From the NCBI GenBank assembly GCA_020740775.1, contig JAHEWK010000009.1:124001-188000 (forward strand): DNA of 64,000 nucleotides, read 5' to 3'. The position numbers were made by a program, and so were the translations under genes. The notes beneath the pieces were generated by a model. That model did no database searches, was not told the DNA's origin, and worked only from the letters and a program-made list of their open reading frames with translations. This stretch comes from Ilyonectria destructans (lineage: Eukaryota > Ascomycota > Sordariomycetes > Hypocreales > Nectriaceae). Of this stretch, positions 11,991 to 24,608 are shown in pieces. Each line of letters starts with the position of its first letter. Position 1 is the first letter of the stretch.

Positions 11991-13560
11991 GGTAACTGGT
12001 TTTACATCTTGTCTAAGTTCGACCGAGTCAGAGGACCATCGGGCTTGTAAGCTACTCATTTATTCTTCCTTGTCTGCAGATGCAAGATATTGAGCTTCTT
12101 ATTCTTAGTTCTGAGATGCTTCACAAACTCCGCCAAAGAATCCCTATCACCTATCCCCCACAGACATTCCGGGATGCGTTCTAGTTAACCTGTCAATTAC
12201 GAACCTTCTCTCTTTGGATCGATAGCTTCTGTATCATGCAAGGTGATCCTGACGACTGGATCCTATAGGGTCACTCGACGAATCAGTGTTTAAATAGGCA
12301 AATTCAGGACAAGATGACGAGGTACCTACCGTAAAGCCACCGCGGCGGGGTTTATTACTAATAATCTCCGCGTTAAGGATAACGTACTCTACAAGCGAAA
12401 TAGTCAATTATACTGTCAGATATTGGGGTGAATTGTGTGTTATTTTTATATGGTTATGTGACTTCTCTGTCTCCTGCTTGCTGCTTGAGATTTTAAAGCA
12501 AGCTCTATATGCCTTTTCTGTGCTATGTGGAATCAACTAGAAGCTGCTTGCTAAGCCTGTAGCAATAGGTGGCAACTATTATCTTTAATGACAATATTTA
12601 TCAACCTTTCAAGCTACTTCCATAAGCTTCCTTTTGCGACTATTCAACAAAAGGCAGATAGAGCTTGCTCTGAAACCTCAAGTAGCAAGGGAGTCAGAGA
12701 TAACAAGATGATCAAATTGGCCGTTACAGGTTTACTCCTAGTTTCTTGAGACTTGCTCTCAATAACTCGATTACTCTAGTTCGCTCCAGAGTTATCTGCA
12801 CTCCTCTCTAGATTAGCTTCTAGATGAGAGTAGGAAAGAAAAAACTTCTACTTTAGCTTTGAAGCCCGTTCTCATCGACTTAGCAGATTAAGTTTACTCT
12901 CGAGCTGTTATTCTTCCAGGTTTGCTCCTCGACCTTAAGGCGTATACCCAGCGGTAGATACCTCCTTATTAGGTTCACCCCTAAAGTGGCGCTGAGATAA
13001 TACAGAAAAGAAGAGGTAGGCCCTAAGCCGTTACACTAAAAGGTCTACCTGTGCCTCGGTTACGAGTTACACAGGATATTAGGGTCTTTAAGGCACTGAC
13101 GCACGCATTATGAGACTTACTCTTAGTGGCTTTTAAGCTTTAAGGCTAGACTTTGTTGCCTTAGCAAGTTGAATTTATAGTCGCCTTATTGTTCCTTCTT
13201 GCCACGTTCCCTCCTGAGTTATAAGGCTTGTCCTTAACGGCAAATTGGTCTTAAGGCCTGCCTCTATTGCCTTAATATCTCAAGTTTGTTTCTGAGTTGT
13301 TATTAATACTTTTCAGGTTAAACTCTAGGCCTTAAGGCTTGCTATTGAGGGTATTTCTTGTTGCAGGTTTATTTCTAATCGGCACTATTCTAGATTGACT
13401 TCTGGGAGCTTAAGGCTCTAAACTAATTAACTTAATTAACTGAATACCTTAGTTATATTAAATTAATCTAATTAACAGTTATCTCCAGTGAATTTAATTA
13501 ACTGCAGGTTAAGTTAAGTTAAATTAATACCAGCTGAAGTATATTTCTCTTTAGGTAGAT
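11991..13560. other. Gene-free stretch with repeated TTAAGGC words
   Basis: No open frame of interest is present. Between about 12930 and 13415 the word TTAAGGC or ATAAGGC recurs at least seven times (near 12935, 13088, 13140, 13221, 13251, 13332 and 13410), often next to TTGCYT or CTTGCT. This gives the impression of a decayed short repeat. Composition drifts steadily to AT towards the isochore. Confidence 0.45.
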
Positions 13561-14757
13561 CTATTTTTACTCTCTTTTTTCTATCTCTATTTCTTTAGAT
13601 TTTCTTAAAGTTAAAATTAGAGTAAATTTACTATTTTAAGCTATTTTATTAGTCTATTTTACTCTAATTATAAAGAAATTATATATAGTTTTACTAAAAG
13701 AAAGAAAGTAAAAAGATAGAAAAATAAAGAAATTAGAAAAAAGAGAAAAAGAGAAAGAAAATAGAAAAAAGAAATAAATAAGAAAATAAAAAGAGAAAAA
13801 ATAAAAGAAAATAAAAAATTTATATAGAAGGAAAAATAGAAGGAAAAATAAAATAAAAAATAAAATAAAAAATAAAAAAGAAAATAGAAAAAAATAAATA
13901 AAAAGAAAATAGAAAAAAAAATAGAAAAAGGCTAAAGAAAAAAATAGTTAGTTATTTATTAATATAGTATAATAGGTAATTAGAAATACTTTAGCTAGTT
14001 AGTTATTAGTAGGGGTATTTAAAAAGAGTTTAAATAAAATTAAAAAAAAAGAAATTTATATAAAAAGAGATATTAATTTTTACTTTTTTAGAGATTTTTT
14101 TTAAAAGTTAAAAAGACTATAAGAACTTAAGATAATTAAAAAGTCTATTAAATTATTATCTTTTTATTTTAAGAGATTTATTTAAGTTTATTTTAACTAT
14201 TACTACTTTTTTTATTTAATTTCTATTTTTAATATTCCTTAAATATTAAGCTGCTATAAATTCTATTAAAGTCTTATTAATAGAATTTTCTATAATTAAC
14301 TTAAGATTCTATTTAATAAGATACTTCTCTATTAAAAGATATAAGTTTTAAATTTATTTAACCTTATATATATAGCTTAATATAGCTTTAAACTAACTAT
14401 TTAAAATATCTATATAATAATCTTCTATATATTTCCCTTAAGGTAAGTTAATAAATTAGATATTATTTTTATCTCTTTTTACTATTAAGATAGCTTATTT
14501 TTAAATTCTAAAAAAATAAATATTTAACTTTAAGTTTATTTTTAAATTATTAATACTAATAAAAGCTATTAAATTTACTTTAAATTTAATTAATATTAAG
14601 CTAATAGAAATATCTAGCTAGTTAGTTATAATAAGTTTAATAGATTTTATAACTACTTATAAATTTTAGCTATTTTCTTTTTTATTAACTTTTCTATTAA
14701 GAAAATTAAAAAAATAGAAAAAGAAATTTAAAAATAACTTTTTTCTTTCTTTTTTAT

Positions 14758-14958
14758 TACTATCTATTTATAAGTTATAAATAAAGTTTTTAAAGATTTA
14801 ATTTATATTTTTATAGTAAAGAAAACTATACTATTTATAAGTTATAAATAAAGTTTTATAAAACTTAATTTATATTTTTCTAGTGAAGAAAACTATACTA
14901 TCTATAAATTATAAATTAAGTTTTTAAAGATTTAATTTATATTTTTATAGAAAAAAGA
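14758..14958. repeat. 67-base tandem repeat, three copies
   Basis: Three consecutive diverged copies, with equivalent points at about 14758, 14825 and 14892. Each contains ACTAT...TATAAGTTATAAATAAAG followed by TTAATTTATATTTTT and GAAGAAAACTATACT-like sequence. The period is 67 bases in both steps. Confidence 0.65.
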
Positions 14959-15387
14959 ATTATATTATAATTATAAAGAGTAAATTTAATTTAAAAAGTA
15001 AAATATAAATTTAATTTAGATTTTAAATAGTAAAATAGATAAAAGTAGATATATTAAAAGGTAAAAAGTAGAAAAGTGAGAATATTTAATAATAAAATTA
15101 TTATTATTTTAATGATTATTTCTTTATAATTAAGTTTAAATTAAATAGAAGTTATAATAGAATTTAATATACAAAGGTATAATATAAGTATGTAAGTTTT
15201 AAAAATAGAAAGTTATAATAGAATTAATTTATTATAGCTAAAAGTTTAATATAGTAATTAGTACTTAATAAAAGTAATATATTAAAAGTATATAGAAAAT
15301 AATACTATATCTTATTTAGCATTAATTTATTATTATTATACTTAAAATAAAACTATTTATTTATTTATTAAGTATCTATTATTACTA

Positions 15388-17235
15388 TTATTAAAAAGTT
15401 AAAAATACTTTAATATATATATATTAAAGGGAGATTGAGAATAAAGCTTAATAGTAAAAAAGAATATCTATAATACATATTAATAATATACACTATATAT
15501 TTAATCTATTTAAAAATTAATAATTACTTAATTAATTAAGATTTCTAATTTAATTAGTTATTTTTTCTAATATTTTAATAGACTATAAAAATAACTATAT
15601 CTTAAAAAAGCTAAATTTATTAAAAAAGCTAGATTTACTAAAAAAGGTAAATTTTAAAAAAGGTAAATTTATAATAAATATAAAAAATCTATAAGCTCTT
15701 TTTTATTTTAGTTATCTTTTTATTTTATATATATTTTAACTAACTATTTAATTAATTACTTAATTAACTAAAAATATCTACTTTTTTATTTTACTCTTTA
15801 GACTGATATAGTATCTTCTAATTATAGCTATATTTATAGCTTTTATTTTAATTTATACTATTTATTTTAAAGTTATAAATTACAGCTAAAAAATCTAAAC
15901 TTAAAGATATTAAAAGAATATAAATTAATTAACTATTATTAAAATTACTATCTTAATTACAATTTTAAATTCTATATAGTTATATTTTTATATAAATTTA
16001 ATAAGAAATTTAATCTATTAATTATAAATATAATTATAGTTTTTTCCCTCTTTTAAATTTCTTTAGGTTATTATAATTATTAATTCTTTAGCTATAAGTT
16101 AACTAATATTATCTTATTTATAAGCTATATAATTTAAGCTGTATAATTATAATATAATTTCTAGAGGAATTCTCTTTTTATTAAAGAAATTCTATTTATT
16201 TAGTAATTTTTAAGAAGAATCTTAAAATAGTGTAACTCTTTAGTAACTTAATATTATAAAGTTAAATTTATACTAGCTAGCTTTTAAATAGTATAGAAGC
16301 TAAAACTTAATAATTACACTAAATATATATTATTAAATCTATTAGTTTAAATTTATTTAATATTTTTTAATTTAAACTTTTAAGTTATAATTTATAGCTT
16401 TATAATAAAAGCTAAATTAATTTCTATTAACTCTTTTAAATTAAATTAAAAGCTATAAATATAGTAATAATTAGATTAAATCTTATTAATTTATACTATA
16501 AAATAAAAAGAAAGAGATATTTTATTCTATTAGAATAGTAATTAATTAAGATATATAAAAATATAAAAATAGCTATAATATAAAAGAGCCTATAAATCTT
16601 TTATATCTATTATAATTTTACCTTTTTTAAAATCTAGCTTTTTTAGTAAATTTAGCTTTTTTAGTAAATCTAGCTTTTTTAAGATATAGCTATTTTTACA
16701 GCTTATTAAGATATTAAAAAAGATAACTAATTAAACTAGAAATTTTTATTTATTTAAGTAACTATTAATTTTTAAATAGACTGAGTATATAATCTGTATT
16801 ATTAATATTATTATTAGTTTTTCTTTTACTATTAAGCTTTTAATTCTCCCTTTAGGTATATATATATTAAAGTACTTTAACTTTTTAATAAATTAATTAA
16901 CTTAGTAAACTATATTTAGTATAGTTACTTATATTTAGCTGCTATATAATTTAAAAGCTTATCAGTTTAAATATAAATTTAAGACTTTAAATTACTCTTA
17001 AAATAGATTATCTTAAAATAATAATTTAAAATTATAAAAATAGAATAATTTCTCTAGCTAAAAAGGTATTCTTAAATAGCTTATATAGCTCTAGCTATAT
17101 AATATAAATTATACAGCTAATATATAATATAATATTAATTAACCTATAGCTAAAGAATTAATAACTATAAAAACTTAAGAGAATTAAATTATAAAGGGAT
17201 ATTATAAAGAAAGCTATATACTTAGTAGTTAGAAG
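15388..17235. repeat. Interleaved inverted repeats (a, b, a', b')
   Basis: Block a (about 15388-15870) reappears as its reverse complement at about 16400-16893. Shared landmarks are AAAGGGAGA...AAGCTTAATAGTAAAA and a run of AAAAAAGCTARATTTA units. Block b (about 16036-16326) reappears inverted at about 16905-17235, sharing TTAATTCTTTAGCTATA and AGCTATATAA...GCT landmarks. The order a-b-a'-b' is not a simple palindrome. All blocks are AT-rich and diverged, so the ends are approximate. Confidence 0.55.
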
Positions 17236-18261
17236 AGGTAAAAAACTGTAATTAAATTTATAATTAATAAATTAAGTTTCTTATTATACTTATTTAAGTA
17301 TACAATATAGAATTTAAAATAGTAGTTAAAATAGTAATTTTAATAATAATTTATTATATATAAATTATACTAAATAGCTATTATATTTAATAAGATAGTT
17401 TATTATATAAAAGTATAATATATAGTAGATAATAAAGCTAAATATATCTATAATATTATTAAAATTATTTTTAGAATTATTTATAATTAAAAAAAGTTAA
17501 AATAATAATTAGTACTACTTTTAATTATAATTTTAATTCTATAGATAGTACTACTTAAGCTAAATAAATTAAAATATAAAGAGTATTTATATATAGTCTG
17601 CTAGTTATAAGATATTTAGTAATATTATTAAATTTAATATAAATAAATTAACTATTAAATATACAGTTAATATACTAAAGAGTCTATAGTAGCTAATTTA
17701 GCTATACTATAAATAATAAAAGTATAATATCAGTATTTATTTTTAAATTAAATAGCTAGTAGTTAGTTTAAAATTAATTAGAGTATACTATTAAATAGCA
17801 GAAAAAATAGCTAGAATAATACTAATTATAAAGTTAAATTTATTAAGTATATTCAGTAAGAAAATAAGAATATATTTAAAAGTAAGATTAATATTTAAGT
17901 TTAAGATATTAGTAATAAGTAGAAGATATAGTAATAGTTAAAATAATATAGATAGTTTTAATACTTAGTTAATATTAATAAGATATAATTATAAAAGAAG
18001 GTATTATAGCTAATTAAAGAGAATAAGCTAGTATTATAGAAGATATAGAAGATTTTTAAATATATATTAAATAATATATATATAGCTACTAGCTATTACA
18101 GTTTTAATATAGCTAAGTTATTTAAAATTAAATAAAAAGAGATTAATATTAAGCTTAATAAGTTATTTAAAGAAATTATAAAGCTAGATATAGATATAGT
18201 ATAAGAGGTATTAATAAACTATAATATATATTTAAAGGAGATTATAAGTATTAAATATTAA

Positions 18262-18476
<215 letters not shown>

Positions 18477-19380
18477 TAAAGTATAATCTTAATAAGAATA
18501 TCTATAGTAATAAATAAATAGATAGAAAGATATAAAGTTAAAAGTAGGGAAAAATAACTTATATATAAAGAGAAATATAGTAAAAAAGTAAAAAAGAAAA
18601 AGATAGAGAAAAATTAAAAGTAAATAGCTAGTTAGTTAGTTTAATCTATTTAATCTATTTAACTATCTATCTATCTATTTATCTTTAGAATCTTTCTATT
18701 TTTCTTATAGTTAAAAACTAGCTAGAAAAAAAGCTAATAAATAAATTACTAACTTTAGGGAACTTTTTAAAGTTTAAATTAAAGTTAGAAGAAACTATAA
18801 TTAATTGCTTATTTTAATAAGAAAAAGAGTACATAGCTAGCCAGTTAATTTAAAGAAATTTTCTAAAGTTAAAAGTAAATAAAATTAAAAAGAATTTCTA
18901 TTTTACTTTTAAATTTAAATTAACTTAAATTAGCTATTAACTTACTAAATATCTATAAAACTAATAAAAGTATTTTCTTTTTATTAAAAAGGTTATAAGT
19001 AAATTAAAAAATATTAGTACTTTTAAAAAAACCTTTTAAATATTTAATTACTATCTTACTAAAGTTTAATATAAAGCTAACTTAAACTTTTTTAAAATTA
19101 TTTATAATTTTAGCTACTTTTAGTTTTCTTATTATACTTTATTATAAAAATAGTAATTAAATTTAATATCTATTAAATAATATAAGTTTTTAAGCTTAAT
19201 AATATATTAACTAATAGAACTATTTATATATAAAATAGTATACTTATAGTATATTTTAAAAATAGTATCTTCAGAATTATCCAATTAATAAATACTATTA
19301 AAAATAACTTTAATTTTATTATTTAAGATAATAAAATATCTCTCCAGTTTAAAACAAATTTATAGCTACCAGTTATTAGC

Positions 19381-19900
19381 AATAATATCGTCGAAATTAA
19401 GCCGTACAGTAGATCTATTAAAGTGGTTATTATTCAAACGGAACTTAATACTTTCAGCTCCCAGGTTAAACAGATTAAGAACTGCTCGACTGCTAGTCTG
19501 AAAGAAGCGCAACGCCCATCGCCGAGCTGGTTAAATTCGGTAGAGATTATGGGTTTACTGACGGAATAGGAGGCAGATATTAAGAGAAATAGCAAGGAGG
19601 CACAGTAATAAAGACTAACGGCTTGAGAATGATAAGGAGTAGGACAGTTCAAAAAGTTGGCAACAGCCATACGACAGACAAGCCCCTTCAACATAACATT
19701 GTCCCGTTTCGAAGTAGATACCTAAATATGAAAAACGTGGATAATTTCACACCGACTCTCTCGCCAACTGTTATTCTCCAGCACTAGCCACAAACCCATC
19801 ACGAAGTCGTGATACCCCACTTGATAAAAAGTGTATCATGTCAGCTAAGTTGTGTGTTCATCAGCACCAACAAGACATCTACAAGCCGGAACTCAGCAGC
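19381..19900. other. Transition zone with a possible coding remnant
   Basis: Normal GC resumes here. On the plus strand about 40 codons upstream of 19569 read openly (including T-E-L-N-T-F-S-S-Q-V-K-Q-I-K-N and S-P-S-W-L-N-S-V-E-I-M-G-L-L-T-E) before a stop. This could be the surviving end of a gene otherwise lost to RIP; I do not recognise it. The remainder is the 3' flank of the carrier gene. Confidence 0.35.
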
Positions 19901-21426
19901 TTAGCATAACATCAAGTCCACAACTGTTAATTTTATCAGGATTTGGTTTTCTTCTCCCACCTTCACATCGTTCATCATTAGCTGAGCAAGGGAATGCATG
20001 GGAAGTAAAGCCACTAACAGATCTAAAAAGAGCTTCCATAATATGGAGAACATTAAGCCTTGCATGCCGTTGGCCAAAATACGTGTCTTGAGCCCCCGGC
20101 CGAAAAGACCGACAATTCCGTCTTGACGAACGATCGACCGCGCTGCTTCCGCTGGAAGGCAATATTAATAGCAGCTCTGAGCTTCGCATGGGATTCAAGT
20201 CAATGCTTACAGTACGAAACTTTCGTCTCGTTGACCTGGCGGTACGTCTTAACCACTCTCAGCGAGTTTGAGACAGAGTCTGAGACGATTGACGCACAGA
20301 ATCCGATGAAGGCCAAGCGCAATAGCCACCAGGCAAGTGGGTGTTTCGGTGGCTCAGTAATTATATCGGTCAAGAGGTTGTACTGGGATTTTATCGGTGA
20401 GCACGTATCACGACAGTGTTGAGACCTTGAAGGCCGCTTACAGTAGCGAACCAAGGATAGTGTCCAACGAAGGTGGCGGCAGCCGTGGCGAGAGCTCCCC
20501 ACCATAAGCTTCCGAGCCCGTGAGTCTTTACACGGCGGCGTAATAGGGCTGTTCCGCCGGCCCCCTGCGCCTGAAGAGTCGTCTTGAGCGTGTCAATGGG
20601 TGTGAGAATCATCCGAAAGCATGCAGCACTATAAACTCTGTCTCAGCCACGAATCAATTGTCAAGGGACGGGGAAAGATGTATACCAGAGAGAAGCGAAT
20701 ATGGTTTTGATCAGTGATGGCATCTTGTTGAGATAGGGATTTGATTCGAGCAAGGCCAAGATGCCAGCGTTGGCTGCAGTATCACCAAACCTAGAAACAG
20801 GGCCTAGAGTAGGTCTCAGAACATGCACTGCACAAGCGTCGATAACGGGAAAGGGACACACCTTGGACAAGAGCGGGCCCGATGCCTTGATAGAAACGCC
20901 TGACACCTTGTTCCTCATACAGATATTTCGTTGTGGAGCGGAATGAAGAGCCATGGCGATATTGGTAATTCATAATAGTTCGAAGAGGCTTTGACACCGG
21001 TTAGACTCAAAGATGTGTTTGCGAGAGAGAAGTATTGGCATACCATCAGGAGTAAAACTTGCAAGACCATGGCTGCAGCTCCGCTGAGACCTCCGCCGAG
21101 CGCTCGCTTCAAGGCACCCTTCAGATCAAACTAGCACGAATGATTAGCGAATGAGCAGGGGAAGCTTATGGGAAGCGTCTCACGTCAGTGTCCTTCGAAT
21201 CAATCCACCCTTTGATAAAAATCGCCAGCACAAAAATCGCCAAAACAGCCCACACGATCTTCCACGCGTATCTCTTCCACGCGTATCGGCCTTTCGTCGC
21301 TTCCTCGTGCTGGGGCTTTGGTGAGATGGGCCGTTCATCCTCAAGCAGGGGACGCTGCGAGTCGCCAAGCAGCGGTGCTTGTTCACCGCGCTCTGACGCA
21401 TTGAATGGATCTGTGTCGGAGGCCAT
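19901..21426 (-). CDS. SLC25-type carrier with N-terminal membrane anchor
   Basis: A solute carrier of the mitochondrial carrier family encoded in about seven exons. The first ATG in frame is at 21426 (M-A-S-D-T-D-P-F-N-A); earlier codons in the frame start from a non-ATG. An unusual N-terminal extension of about 85 residues has an acidic, proline-containing head and one transmembrane segment (I-V-W-A-V-L-A-I-F-V-L-A-I-F-I). The carrier domain follows, with the repeat signature clearest in L-T-P-I-D-T-L-K-T-T-L-Q (P-x-D-x-x-K). Further family landmarks are Y-Q-G-I-G-P-A-L-V-Q-G-P-V-S-R-F-G-D-T-A, S-D-S-V-S-N-S-L-R-V-V-K-T-Y-R-Q and, in the last exon, G-L-F-G-R-G-L-K-T-R-I-L-A-N-G. Introns near 21131-21180, 21000-21048, 20640-20690, 20405-20440 and 20158-20215 keep phase. 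The substrate is unknown, and the extension leaves open whether it sits in mitochondria or another membrane. Confidence 0.85.
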
Positions 21427-22363
21427 GACGCAGCTATCTTTGCGTTGGTAGCTAAGTCGATGAGGGTTGTGTGAGTGATAGTGTGTGTGAGAGGGAAGGT
21501 CTTGCTGCGCCAATTTTTCCCCGCATGCGTTGATGAATGTTGATGACTTAAGCCAATTCTTGCGTGATTAGATAGCTGATGGCGTCGTTTTATCTCCGAA
21601 ACAAACGAGAGTGTAGCTTATTAAACCCCAACCAAATGCCGACGCTGCACTCCCGACAAGGGTACAAAAATAACTTCCGAATTTGTACAAGCTAGCGATG
21701 TATCTGATGTACCTTCAGTCCGTTAGTTATATCAAGTAGATTGACTGCAGAACCTACTGCCCTCTTATTTCTGCTACCCTAGACCTTTTTCTATTTAATT
21801 AAAAGAATATCTAAAGAAAAAGAAAAAAATCTGCTTCTTCCTGCAGTATAATAAGCATACCGGAGTTATTATTATTATCAATTAGGGCTATAGCTGCTAT
21901 ACGGCGTTGGTGTTTAAGAGGGCCTGCAGCTATTAGCCTTCTCAGCCTCGTTTTTATCGTCAGATTACGATTTAAGAAACACATCTGACCCTATTTCTCG
22001 TACAGCCGGTTTTTTAACCTAAAAACACCACTTTTGACGCTCTTTTCTTGGCAACCTTTCTAATTAGAGACTAGCAGGGAAAAGATACATTCGACGACTG
22101 TGCATAACTTCATGTCGCGGCGAAGATCAAGGATGCTCCTGCCCGCTAGCAGTCGGAGCTACTAAAAGAGGAAAGGTCGAATATTTTAGCGACAAAATCC
22201 CTATCCGGAGCGTCGAGTTCAAAAGTTATCGACGGCAGCTGATCAGGGTCTTAGTAACTCACTTTAGGACCTCAATAGGATCAAAATTAGTTTCATAGTC
22301 AATAATAATTGCACTTTATGTTCAGCGTTAAGCTTAACTGCAGGTACTAGAGACCGGGTTCTA
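21427..22363. other. Intergenic, mixed composition
   Basis: The stretch holds the upstream region of the carrier gene and the 3' flank of the dehydrogenase. A short AT-rich, repeat-like patch lies at about 21780-21930. No gene is supported. Confidence 0.5.
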
Positions 22364-23383
22364 TCACTCGCTGTCAACGCCCACCAGCTTGTTCGATCCT
22401 TCCCAAAGCTTCCTTGCAGCCTCCTCGTCGTAAGCCCAGGGGGCGTATCCAACCTCGCTCTGCAACCAGTCTCCCGTAGTATCCGCCAGCTCCTCCTCGG
22501 TAAGGTTGCTGAGGTACTTGCCGCCTCGGCCTTCCCATTCCTTACTCAGCGCAGCGTAAAGGGTCGTGGCCGCTCCCTGGGGTACGCTCTTCATGCTCTT
22601 GTGCAGCGATTCATTCCTCGCCAACGACTCTAACACCTCCTTGCTGAGATACTGAGAGAGGTTGGTCTGGATGATACCCGGGTGCAGAGAGAGGGCGTGC
22701 AGTCCCTTGGACCCGTACCGCCTTTCGACCTCGTTGGCGAAGTGGATGTTGGCCGTCTTGGATTGTCCATACGCAGTCCACGAGTCGTAAGGATCGTTTT
22801 CAAAGTTGAAGTCGTCGAGACGGACCTTGCCGTAGCGGTGGGCCGAGGAGGCCACAGAAATTACCCGCGATTGGAACTGAGGCGTGGAGGCTGCGAGCAG
22901 ATCAGGCTTCAACAGTTGGAAGAGGAGGAAGTGGCCCAAGTGGTTCGTGCCAAATTGGGTCTCGAAACCGTCCTCGGTCTTCCCCTCGGGTGTGGCCATA
23001 ACGCCGGCGTTGAGGATGAGCAGATTAAGCTTGTCGCTCTTGTCGTGGAAGGCCTTGGCCGCTGCTCGTACTGAGGCGAAGGAATCTAGACGCATCTCTA
23101 TGGCGTGGATGGGCGCATCGGACTTGGGGCCGGGTCCGTTCTTGACGTTGTCGACGGCCTGCTGGGCTTTGGCCGAGTCTCTGGCAGTGAGGTAGAGAGT
23201 GGCACCGGTGGCGTGGATAGCTCGCGCTGTTTCGACACCAATACCAGAGTTTGCGCCCGTCACAAGGACGACCTTGCCGGCGAGCTTGCTGATTAGGCCT
23301 TCATCCTCAACGACTTGAAGAGCCGTTGGCCGCGCATCTCCAGGACCCTGGGTGCTAACGTGGGAGGCAGCGTATCTAGACAT
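22364..23383 (-). CDS. Short-chain dehydrogenase/reductase, retinol-dehydrogenase-like
   Basis: An intronless 339-residue SDR with the ATG at 23383 and the stop at 22364. The Rossmann cofactor motif T-G-A-N-S-G-I-G lies at about residues 43-50. N-A-G-V-M follows in mid-protein, then the catalytic serine in S-V-A-S-S-A-H-R and the catalytic Y-G-Q-S-K. Length and sequence fit the WWOX/retinol dehydrogenase-like fungal SDRs, with a C-terminal extension beyond the core. It is expected to be a soluble NAD(P)-dependent oxidoreductase; the substrate is not predictable. GC content is higher than in its surroundings. The second SDR 1.2 kb away is not a close paralogue. Confidence 0.93.
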   Translation of the reverse strand: MSRYAASHVSTQGPGDARPTALQVVEDEGLISKLAGKVVLVTGANSGIGVETARAIHATGATLYLTARDSAKAQQAVDNVKNGPGPKSDAPIHAIEMRLDSFASVRAAAKAFHDKSDKLNLLILNAGVMATPEGKTEDGFETQFGTNHLGHFLLFQLLKPDLLAASTPQFQSRVISVASSAHRYGKVRLDDFNFENDPYDSWTAYGQSKTANIHFANEVERRYGSKGLHALSLHPGIIQTNLSQYLSKEVLESLARNESLHKSMKSVPQGAATTLYAALSKEWEGRGGKYLSNLTEEELADTTGDWLQSEVGYAPWAYDEEAARKLWEGSNKLVGVDSE

Positions 23384-24608
23384 TGCGATGGATGGTGGCT
23401 ATTTTCTTAAGGAGTCTGGCTTGTGCGGTAAGAGGATGGCGTTGTTGTAGTCCGTGAATAGTGTGTGACTGTCAGTTTGAGAGAGGAAACACTTCGTTTT
23501 ATACCATCAGTGTGTGGGCCAGGTTCTGGACACGACAGTATACGTGGTGAAACAAGAGGAGAAACGCCGTACACAGTGCCAAAAGTGGGGTGAATATGAA
23601 GAAAGCAGCATTTCAGGCACTCTTACAAAGCTCGGAGGAACCATATCCGTGCCTTACAATCAAGCCACTCGGCAAGAAGAGCCGAGGAGACCATTCGGAA
23701 GGCTGCTTCATGATTCAGAGTTTGAGTCAGAGCACAGGGCGGTTCATTTACATCCCGGATTTATAAGCTCAAGTACACATGCATGGAAGGCCCGAATCGC
23801 ATGAAGTGTCTGTATCATTTCAAAAGCCCGTAAGTTAGCGGGGTGGAGCATTGGACATACCAACTCAAGTCCACCCACTGCTTTGCGGTGATCTCGGCAG
23901 TATTGGACTCCGTTAACTCCGTGATAGACTAGATGTTTGCAGGCATATCACCTCCCCCACATAACTGCCTGATCTACACACAAGCTCTGAGGCACACATT
24001 GGGGTGTATGATGAAAGATTCCTTTGCCCCGAGGCGTCAACTTCGTGCACTCGGGCCATCCGTAGCACAGATCATCCCGATATCAAGCAGTCTTTCAGCA
24101 GCGTTTCCTACTCAAATGACGGCAGTCTATACAGGAGAAAGCAAATGGCCAGGGTGGAATCTTCTCGAGTACCTTGGCACTACTACCCCTTTGGTGTATT
24201 ATTGTATGCACATCGCTAGCTCTATCCATGGCCGTGTCTCCACCCAGGTCTTTTAGTTTGAGTTTGCAGTAGTACAGATGACATCGGAGGAAGAGCTAAG
24301 GCCACCTCCATAGGCCGTGGCTTAGAACCGTACGTGAACAAAGAAAGTCGAATTGTATCGACACCCCCCGATTATCCTAACGCCTAGCGGCAGTCTAAAA
24401 CTGATTAAGTCGGTCATTTTCCCCATGACCTGCTGATTTATAAGCACTTTCTCAAAATCCAAGTCTAGCACTCTTAGCACAAAAGCGCATGGCTCATTGC
24501 TTAGGGCAGATTCGTTGAATCGTCAGAAACCATAAATACTCACAAGTTCGTGGACTCTCAAACTCACCCGCATCCTCACCTAACAAACGCATCCTCACCT
24601 AACAAATC
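23384..24608. other. Divergent intergenic region between two SDR genes
   Basis: About 1.2 kb that should contain both promoters. Open frames at 23514-23804 and 23933-24256 have no recognisable domain or splice partner. Near the plus-strand start, the segment CATCCTCACCTAACAAA is duplicated in tandem just before the ATG at 24609. Confidence 0.5.

Noticed and set aside
13680..13935. Purine-rich run considered as a scaffold or replication element
   Set aside because: Best explained as low-complexity product of RIP. AT-richness alone does not support an origin in this isochore.
22682..23195. Plus-strand open frames over the first dehydrogenase gene
   Set aside because: Antisense shadow of the 339-residue SDR, with low-information composition and no domain.
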